Below, piece by piece: positions 20,261 to 28,019 of a stretch of DNA of 28,019 nt. The number at the start of each line of letters is the position of its first letter. Within the stretch, counting starts at the first letter, position 1. Origin of the DNA: Dissophora ornata (Eukaryota; Mortierellomycota; Mortierellomycetes; Mortierellales; Mortierellaceae); assembly GCA_025201705.1 (NCBI GenBank), contig MU616990.1:1-28019 (forward strand), given 5' to 3'. A program made the translations under genes and the position numbers. The notes under the pieces were generated by a model. That model made no database searches. It was not told the DNA's origin and saw only the letters and a list, made by a program, of their open reading frames with translations.

Positions 20261-22827
20261 CTATTCCATCTCGTCCGACTCCCCAGCGTCTAGCATGCTC
20301 CTGATATCACGCAGGAGTGCCTTCGCGTCTTCTTGGTGCTGCTCGGACGAACACTGCATTGCTTCTGTCGCATAGTCCAGAGACGCTGCCAGATTTCCTT
20401 TTGCACGCTCATATAGTGCCAAATAGATGCATGCCTCTGAAGTGTCCTCCGATTCGCTCTACGCAAAATAACGAACATTAAACGAATAAAAAAAAATGAT
20501 CCGTCAGTACCGGACTACCACCACCATTATAGACAGACACCCTCATAGACATGTAAACATATGTAAGCTAACCTGCTCTTCCCGCAACTGCTCCAAGCTC
20601 TTTCGAAAGTAATGTGCTGCTGCCTCCGTATCGCCAACCTTCTTGTATAGCTTTGGTAGCTTCTTCAGCGCCATCTTTTCTTGGTCCGATCCCAGCAGTG
20701 CCCTCGTGTAGCACTTGATGGCAGCCATATCCTGATCCAGGTACTCATAGCACTCTGCCATGGCACACCACATGCGGCCATCGTACGGCCGGATAGCAGT
20801 CGCTCTTTGATAGTAGTTCAGGGCATAATAATGCATCTTAAGTGCTTCGTATGTCTGTCCTAACCCGTTCCAGGCGCTGTAATCCCTATGATTGTAATCT
20901 ATCGATTGCAAGACGCGTACATGAATGTATGTTTGACAGCTTTTCCACGAGAAAAAAAAAATATTGCTGCAAAAAAAAAAAAAATCGCACTTCGTACCGA
21001 CGGCTCTCCTATAGGACTCCACTGCCGCATACGTATTCTTCAGTTCCAGGTACTCGTGTCCAAGCAAAGTCCACGCGGAGGAGTAGCTTCTATTAAACCG
21101 CAACGCCTTCCTGAAATAAATCACCGCCTTGTCATGCTCTGCTTTCATGCTGTAGTAGTTTCCAATGATGCAACATGTCTCCGGCCTGTAATTGTCGGTC
21201 ATGGCACAGCTATGAGCGAGGAAACTGAGCCTCGCTCGATTCTCTGTGACGAATAAAACATTCGAGAATATGTCCAAGCTGTCTAGGCGATGAGGGTTTT
21301 CCTTAATCAGCTCCTCAAAGACTTTTGCTGCCTCTGGGAAATCTGTTTCGGAATGAGGGTAGGAAAAAAAGAAGCACGCATCATATTTTAAGTTGAGTTG
21401 TAGCTTTGCAAAGGCGAGATAGGAACACACACATATTTAAGGAAGAATACCTCTTGCATGATAGAGACCAATCGCGCGTTCGCATTTGACAAAAGCACTC
21501 CTAGGAAATGCTTCAGTCAGTTCCTGCAGCCACAATGCACCACCATCCTCGTGCTGATCACTGAAGCGTTCCAGAGTGACGTGAGATAGAAGATATGTTG
21601 TCATGAAGCTGATCGGCAGTTCCGACTTGACCTTCATCACCTGTTGAATGCGGCCAGTGCAAGAACAAAACGTGATGATCAGTCAATGTACATACATAAA
21701 GACATCATATCCCTTACATTATCTCAGGCACAGGCATACTCACCGCTGCATAGGAGGGAAGACAGGAGCCGAGGTCCAACCATGCACTCCAGTTATAAGG
21801 GTATTGATTGACAGATTCCAAGAGGACAGTAGCCGCCAAATTCTTTCTTTGCCGCTTGATCAGAACCGTTCCATATCTGAAAAGAATGTTATCAGAACAC
21901 GTCTCACAAGGGGCTCACAGCATACCAAGCCATCCCACCAAAAGTATATTTTGTCCGGCTTACAGGTATTTACAAAATGCATCCAGAGTGCCTGCCTGGT
22001 AAGGCTCTGTCAGTTCAGCTTCGATGTTTTCAAGTTCCTTGTTGATCGCCATGCCGTTGTCCAGCGGGCCTATAATAATTAACAAAGAACAATTCTTGTT
22101 AACGGCCGCTGATTTTCATGCCTCAGTAGCCAGAGGACTGCTCCCAATGGTCGCCCATATCGTCTACGGGGCATTACCTAGCACTTCACGCGTGTCTTGT
22201 TCCCTCCTTTTCTCTCCTACCTGCCACGAAATGAAAGAGAGAAAGAAGGAGAGAAAGGATTAATCAATTGACACAAAGTCCGAGGCAAGATGCAAGACAG
22301 CAATGGCGCATATCACACTCACGAGATACTTGGAGTAAAGTCTCAGGAACCGTGACTTGTGGCCGGTGCAGCCCTCGAGGACTGATGCACATCGATCATA
22401 CTCCTTCAAGTCAAAAAAGGTCTTCGCCATCAGGTACGTGTCAAACTCGGAAGATTCGACGTTGCTGCCGGATGATGCCATGGTCGAGTTCAAAGATAGT
22501 TCCTCTGTGTACTTGGAGGCAGTCCTTGATTCAGAGCTATCCAGCGGCTGAAGGCCGTTAAGTGCCTCAGCTGCCCTATGTAGACAAATAATTCGATCCA
22601 TGATAAACAGCGAGGTGAGCTGTCAAAATGCTCTTCCTGGTCAGGAGAAAAACGCGCGTAGGCTCCTGAAGAGATTGAAAGCGGACTGCGGTTGATGAGA
22701 GGTATTCGTACCAGCGCGCTGCAAAGTACAGTCCACGTTCGTTGCAAGCCTGGACGGCCTCTCTGAGCTCGCACCGCGCCTCAGCCGTGTCGAGAGTCCA
22801 GGCGAGAGATGTCTGGGTTGTGTTCAT
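20261..22827 (-). CDS. CDC23: Anaphase-promoting complex subunit Cdc23/Apc8
   Basis: Nine exons: 22827-22712, 22575-22323, 22220-22178, 22069-21964, 21876-21744, 21640-21451, 21342-20998, 20898-20573 and 20458-20261. They give 569 aa (human CDC23 is 597). The N-terminal Apc8 region reads ELREAVQACNERGLYFAARW then AAEALNGL. TPR motifs follow with strong Cdc23 signatures: FDLKEYDRCASVLEGC, LDIFSNVLFV, ETCCIIGNYYSMKAEHDKA, AWTLLGHEYLELKN, AWNGLGQTYEALKMHYYALNYY and MALKKLPKLYKK. The protein is a scaffold TPR subunit of the APC/C ubiquitin ligase that targets cyclin B and securin. Exon 3 is a 43-bp micro-exon encoding GEKRREQD, needed to keep frame. The gene is divergent to MED5 across 410 bp. 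Confidence 0.95.
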
Positions 22828-23237
22828 GAGGAAAGTACGTCAATCAGTTTACGATTCCTAGCGTCTGGTTTCCGTGTTGTTGTATTCGCTCTCCTGTGTC
22901 AAGCAGAAGGATGTCTCTGAATGAGGGATTTCGAATGCCTGAAGACCGTGGTGATAGGAACGTCGCTATATTTCGGTGGCAAAAAAAGGCGCGCTTCAAT
23001 GGGATTTGGAACAAAAAGCCACAGCGGCGCCCTGTTCCTGGCAAAGTGTGCAGTCCTTGTCATTGCAACTTGTATAACTGACCAAGGATGTCTACATCCT
23101 TCTCTTCCTTCCCATCTCACTCACCTCATCGTACATTCACAACGGACCTCCTAATAACAACAGTCCAAAAGTCAACGCTAACGGGAGCTTTTACACGACC
23201 TGAATACTGCACACTTCACAACAGTCAACTGGCAACT
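22828..23237. promoter_or_regulatory. Bidirectional promoter between CDC23 and MED5
   Basis: The two start codons lie head to head with 410 bp between them, so both core promoters must be here. No TATA box or clear shared element was recognised. The MED5 side is C/T-rich near 23098-23135. Overlapping short ORFs on both strands look like shadows. Confidence 0.55.
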
Positions 23238-26200
23238 ATGGACCCGTGGAGCGTGGGCGAAGAGCCCCATACCGGCACAGAGGCATTAGCCGCCGCGGAT
23301 TTGATGTACTTGGCATACTCAATGGCAAGTCAATTGCTATCCAACGCTGTCAGCTAATAGCCGCTGGGACGCACCGCTCATTATACTGATGATCAATTGC
23401 CCTCCTAATATCTAGGCCCGCATCCGACCAGTCATGTCCGACGTCTTCATTGTGCAGAGACTCAAGGATGCTCAACGGATTAAAGAACTTGAGATGGACG
23501 TGATTCTGCTTCAATTCTGGTTAGCAGGACTCACAGGATTGGCAGAGTCCGGCTCATCAAATCAGCGGCTGATCTGGAAAAGTCTGGTGCTGGTCAAGGT
23601 AACCCACTCTACACGGCTTCAGGATTCAACGATTCTGGGATTCAAGATCGCATGCGTACATGTGCATCTTTCTCTCTTTCTCTCTTTTCGAGGGCGCAAT
23701 GGCTGATCTCGTTGTTCCTCGTGGGATCCATAGATACCAGGCATTATCTCACGACTCGGCTACGGTCTGGAAGAAGTAAGTAATTCTGGATCGATAATAC
23801 CTTCTGGCAACACTCCAGAAAATTGTAAGTCCGACTGATACTCAAGCTTCTTGTTTCCCTATATATTTCAGATATGCGATGCTGTTGAGTCAGCCTTGCG
23901 ACAGTTGTCGTTCCATCGAGGAATTTTGAACGAATGCGACGAAAGCGTAGCAGAGGACAACAATTCAGGCGAAGGGGCCAACATTCTAAAGGCGATCGCA
24001 ATTGGTTGTCTGGCCAAAGGACTTGTCAGATCCAACCAACTTAATATCCTCAACGGCGTGTCGCTCTCTCAGGATATATCTAGCGAATACAGGTTCTTTG
24101 ACCACTCGTCACTCGAGGAGATCGACGTTCTGTGCGGACAGACTCTGAGCAACTTTGAGCACCAGGAGAAACTCGTCAACCGCATCATCCAGGTATTTTG
24201 CGGCGTGATACGCTGTCCAGTGCGCTTCGACCACTTGACAAGAGAGAAGACATTAAGACATTATCTTCTTTTGGCCTAATAGGTCTGCGAAGGCGCGGCT
24301 ACCAAGAATGATGTTCTGACGCTATCCAAGCTCTGTCAAACGCTCGATGATAACCCGTTGGTGCTGGACCTCATCCATCTCTTGCGGTCACCGTCATCTA
24401 TCCTGGTTCCTCTGGAGAGTTTTGTCAACAATCTACAACAAAACGAGGAGGATGACATTGGTAAACACTGTTGGGAGTGAAGACAATGAGAATAACAAAG
24501 GCGATTGATATGTGTCTATGTGTCCTTAACACTATGACTCTTTTCGGGCGCTTTCTGGACCGTGATAGACACTTGCAATTCAAACCTTGAAGGATTCGGG
24601 ATTGTGTTGATTCTGATCATGACCATTATTCGAAGATACGAGCTTTCAGGCTGTCTGGACTCTGTTCTAAAGGAAAAACATGGGTTCTGCTACCTGTGGC
24701 TCCATCGCACCTCGGCGACGATACCAGTCACGTCCATCATGTCCATGAACGCGGACATGCAAGCCTTGATGGGACGCTGGATCACAGCTCTGTTTGATAG
24801 TATGGGAATCTCGGACGATTTGATCCAGTAAGTGAAGGCAAATGGATTAGAACTCTCCTTGCATACTGCGAAAACGTAAAGCAAAACCTCCTAGAGTGCG
24901 ATTCTCAAACCAGAATGCAACGATCTATTGGGGCGGGGTTTATATAGAACGTCGAAACCCCAAATGCTTCTAGAGATATCACCGTCGATATTCGAACAAT
25001 CGCTGGCGGCCTGTCAAGCTGGAGTGATTGATCCCACGACGTTGAACAGCGGCCTTGATTACTTTCTACAGCCTTGTCTGCTGTTTGTTCTGATCGGCGT
25101 CGTGCAATACCTCTGCGAGGAGATTTTATTTTCCTCTTCAGCAGCTTACGCGTCTTCATCATCATCATCCTCTTCCTCGGGACCCACGCCTGGCTTACCT
25201 GGCTCTTCTACAGCAGCACAATCGATGTTGTCGCCAGCGGGCCATGTTATCTCACCACTCGCGTCCAGGGGAGGAGGGAAACCCCCGCAGCACATGGTCA
25301 CACCTGTAGGAACTCACGGCCAGGGGTCCGGGTCAGGAAAGAGCGTTGCTTCGGTTGCGATGCTACAGTCGAGTTTGAAGTCGCTGCTTGCAGGAGAGTC
25401 GTTCCCATCGCGGCTGATGCGGCTGTTAAAGAGCGAGATCCTGGCAGCGCTCGAACATCAGGCTATGGAGAATGACCATCAGATGGGAATCATTCAGGAG
25501 CGCTTGGGAGAAGCATCGCTCAACTATTACCGTACGTGAGATGATCTGCTGACGATATGGTTTGTAGTCAAAGATCTTCCATTTACGTTGCATCGTGTTA
25601 TTGTCTTTTTTTTTTTTTTTTTTTTTTTGTAGCTTGGTCTGTGTCTGATGCATACGATGTGCCAAAGCTAGCACAACAAACATCGATGGCATTTGAGGCC
25701 ATCGTCTCCGGAGGAAGAACGTCTCTGATGTCAAAGAGAGAAAAAGGCTGGCCTGTCTTTGGAGGATCATGCTACCACATTGACGTCGATCTCTTTCGGT
25801 CAACACTCTCCTATCTCGGACCTGCTCAGTTTGTTACCACCATTTTGAAGCAGCTCCTGAAGGCTGCCTTGACTCCAAACGGCCAACGCGCAGGTAAACT
25901 TATCTCTTCTTCAAATAACACACCGAAGGAAAAGGCATCTGGGCGTGATTGTTTTCATTGCCTTATTTACAAACTGCTGTGTTTTCTTTTTGTTTGCATG
26001 GATCTTTTTTTTCGATGTTTTTAGCCGAGCTGGGTGCCGCCATGATGACAACGCCACTCATAGGTTGCGGTGATGAGCATCTCGCTCCTCAGAGTCTACT
26101 GTGGACTCTCATATACCAAACACTATGGATTCCTGTCCCAGGAAGGCTCGAGACCTTTGCTCAGGGAAGGCTGTTGGCAGTCTTTGTAGGGATGACCCTC

Positions 26201-26524
26201 GATCTCTTTCAAAGTTCCACATTGATTCAGTTGCGAAAAAAGCAACAGCAACAGGACAAAGCTTCCAACTCCGAAGCAATGGACGTTGACTCTAATGCTC
26301 ATCCGTCAAGAAATCAAGATCCTCTTTCTCAAGAACAACTTGAGAGGGGTGCCGCTGTAGAGCCATTCAGAGTAATGCTAGATCAGAGACTGAAGGCTTT
26401 GGAACCGGTCGCTCGGGATCGACCTGGGTTTGAAGGGTTTGCACAGGGCATGCAGCAATATCGGCAGCATCATCCACCGCTCTCACTGCCACTAAATCAA
26501 ACAAAGAAGGCACGCCAAGGCTGA
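23238..26524 (+). CDS. MED5: Mediator complex subunit 5 (Med5/Nut1)
   Basis: Nine exons: 23238-23324, 23416-23598, 23734-23775, 23872-24192, 24283-24460, 24569-24827, 24948-25531, 25633-25893 and 26025-26524. They give 804 aa. Med5 is a fungal Mediator tail subunit linking activators to RNA polymerase II. Matches to the family include IWKSLVLVKIPGIISRL near the N-terminus and a central block LEISPSIFEQSLAACQAGVI ... SGLDYFLQPCLLFVLIGVVQYL (about residues 365-410). A Ser/Gly/Pro-rich linker and a helical C-terminus follow. Intron 1 is best read as GC-AG (ATG|GCAAGT ... CTAG, 23325-23415); GT alternatives exist but are weak. At 804 aa it is shorter than yeast Med5 (1132), so an upstream exon may be missed. 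Exon 3 is only 42 bp. AATAAA at 26579-26584 is a good poly(A) signal. Confidence 0.75.
25606..25628 (+). repeat. T23 homopolymer at a MED5 acceptor
   Basis: Twenty-three T bases sit immediately before the acceptor GTAG in intron 25532-25632, forming an extreme polypyrimidine tract. Its exact length is likely to vary between reads or strains. Confidence 0.9.
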
Positions 26525-26578
26525 TTGGGTACGGATGAGATTACGTGCTTTTTTTTTCACAAGTCCATGGCGCTTTTC

Positions 26579-26584
26579 AATAAA
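26579..26584 (+). terminator. Poly(A) signal for MED5
   Basis: AATAAA starts 55 bases after the MED5 stop codon, a normal distance for a 3'-end signal. Confidence 0.6.
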
Positions 26585-27109
26585 CACACCAGCCATCATT
26601 CTTTGTTTGTTTATGCAAAGACAGGCGCAAAGAGATGCCGCTGACCACTTTGATCAAACCGTCTCTACGTTTTTTTCTCTTTGGCGCGCGTGAAAAGATA
26701 TTCGAATCATGAGGTGTGGAAGAATGTGTCTCGTCCTTGTTAGTAGGGAGTGCAATGGTCTAGTGCCTCTTTGCCTCTTTCATGCATGAACGCTTTTCAC
26801 CTAATATCACGCGGACCGAGCGTTCGCTTCTCCGCGATATATTATTCCTCTGAATCAATTCAAAAAAGTTTGCCTCATGCATCTCACCCCCTGCAGCTCT
26901 GTTCAAAAAAGGATATCGTTTTCCGAACCTGCCTTTCGATCCGAGAGAAAAAGGACATTACGGACCGAGATTTGAAGGAAAAAAAAAATAGGAAGATGAC
27001 TATCGGAGCGGAGGACAGCCGCCAGAGTAAAACCACATCGGCTAAACTGAAAGATAGAGACACCTCATGAACAATCGGCGACAATCTTAGATCTTGTCTT
27101 GCAATGTTT

Positions 27110-27119
27110 TTTATTTATT
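27110..27119 (-). terminator. Poly(A) signals for ferritin
   Basis: Two overlapping AATAAA hexamers (as TTTATTTATT on the plus strand) lie about 90 bases beyond the ferritin stop codon. Confidence 0.6.
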
Positions 27120-27208
27120 TCTGTACAGTCCTCGCATGACCTTCCAACACATGGCGCCACACAAAGTTGCAACTGACTGATTCTGAAGACTTTTTATACA
27201 GGCTACAT

Positions 27209-27987
27209 CTAGTCCTTGTTGCCGTGCAACAGGTTCTGGTCCCAGAGGTACACTATGTCGAAAGAGAACGAGAACAAGGATCCATCAGTTTTTCTTTTCC
27301 TTGTTAATATTATGATCATGCCCAAAAATTAAAAAAACTTACATCCGAGACCATCGCCACCGACGCGGTTCAGCTGTGTGACGAGATCTGCGATCTTCTT
27401 GATGGCTTCAACCTGCTCCTCCAGGTACTCGGACTCGATGAAGTCGCAGAGCTGAGGGTCATTGTTATCCTCGCCGACCCTGTGCAGGTTCAACAAACTC
27501 TTGTTGACATCTAAAATCGTTTTTGTTCAAATTGGATGAATAAATAAAAATCCCTTTTTTTGACGTGGTCCCTTTGTGTTGCGCATTGACTCTCGGATAT
27601 CTTATTCTCGCTCGCGCAAACGTTGCACCATTTGAGCCCATTCAGGGGATGAATGGCACAATATATAGTGGAGTAGATTGACCCGGTGGGAAAAAAGGAA
27701 AAAGCAAAAACAATCTTGCTTCCGCTTTCCGTACCTTTCTCCAGTTGAAGGGTCGACTCAATGGCATTGCGAGCCGAGGACCACTCCGACTCGGGCTGCT
27801 GGAGCGTTTGAAGAACAACCTTGCCTCCACGGCGGTTCTGGTAGTTGATCAACTTCTGAGCATGCTCGCGCTCCTCTTCTGCGCTCTCCCTGAAGAACTT
27901 CTCCAGACCTGGAAGGGCCTGGTTAACGTGACCAGCCCAGGCAGAGAGCGAGAGGTAGACCTGGGAAGCCTGAAGCTCCTGGCTGAT
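27209..27987 (-). CDS. Ferritin, ferroxidase (H-type) subunit, 5' partial
   Basis: Visible exons on the minus strand are 27987-27735, 27510-27343 and 27252-27209; the first exon(s) lie beyond the right edge. About 154 residues are visible of an expected 170-180. The four-helix ferritin fold is evident: [56 protein letters not shown], and [19 protein letters not shown], ending [14 protein letters not shown]. All residues of the ferroxidase centre of human H-ferritin have counterparts: Glu27 (QEL), Tyr34 (VYL), Glu62 and His65 (EEREH), Glu107 (LEK) and Gln141 (EEQ). It should oxidise Fe2+ and store iron in a 24-mer. The intron 27511-27734 is 224 bp. No signal peptide can be judged because the start is missing, so cytosolic or vesicular location is open. 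Confidence 0.95.
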
Positions 27988-28019
27988 CTATTGTAGAAAG
28001 GCGTCCGTGTGAAAAAAAA

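Larger units (their letters stand above)
26525..27208. other. Convergent 3' region between MED5 and ferritin
   Basis: This is 684 bp without a credible gene. It holds the MED5 poly(A) signal AATAAA (26579-26584) and, on the minus strand, two overlapping AATAAA copies (27110-27119) about 90 bp past the ferritin stop. The middle part (26940-27060) is purine-rich. An open stretch at 26750-27070 has low-complexity composition and no family resemblance. Confidence 0.6.

Noticed and set aside
23776..23871. Six-base micro-exon (AAAATT) splitting MED5 intron 3
   Set aside because: A second GTAAGT follows it, but both resulting introns would be under 50 bp, well below the size range here; one 96-bp intron explains the data.
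26600..26700. Imperfect inverted repeat (ggcgcaaagag / ctctttggcgc)
   Set aside because: Arms differ by an insertion, are about 10 bp and are widely spaced; expected by chance in this length.
26750..27070. 106-codon plus-strand ORF downstream of MED5
   Set aside because: Lys/Ser-rich, no family resemblance, lies past the MED5 poly(A) signal in a convergent 3' region.

Overview
The window is eukaryotic nuclear DNA, very probably from an early-diverging fungus of the Mortierellaceae type (inference). It has compact multi-exon genes with mostly 85-145 bp GT-AG introns and pyrimidine-rich gene leaders. It encodes fungal-type Mediator Med5, together with genes usually missing from Dikarya (a ferritin and a Gemin5-like protein). 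A nuclease of the 'GWYxFLRKKGY' PIN/XPG type, which I associate with Mortierella genomes, lies beside a decayed Mutator-like transposase. No rRNA, tRNA, CRISPR array or prokaryotic operon was seen.

Layout. 1-2426 (-): FEN1/XPG-like PIN nuclease with a long charged tail, running off the left edge. 2926-5780 (+): seven-exon MULE transposase relic with two in-frame TAG codons and a possible 11-bp flanking direct repeat. 5932-5996: perfect 21-bp inverted repeat just upstream of ADK1. 6038-7630 (+): adenylate kinase. 8039-12995 (+): Gemin5-like WD40/TPR protein of 1483 aa. 13161-16585 (-): peroxisomal ABCD half-transporter of 724 aa. 17618-19816 (-): secreted orphan protein of 698 aa. 20261-22827 (-): APC/C subunit Cdc23/Apc8 of 569 aa. 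23238-26524 (+): Mediator subunit Med5, about 804 aa. 27209-27987 (-): ferritin, with its 5' end off the right edge.

Exon models were built by hand from splice sites, reading-frame continuity and family motifs. Every complete model closes to a whole number of codons. The right four-fifths is ordinary housekeeping: energy charge, RNP assembly or RNA binding, fatty-acid import into peroxisomes, cell cycle, transcription and iron storage. The genes are neighbours rather than a pathway. The left fifth is accessory or repeat-like. The items most worth a second look are the nuclease/transposase pair, the ADK1 palindrome, the Gemin5-like and ferritin genes as taxonomically restricted fungal genes, and the secreted orphan.
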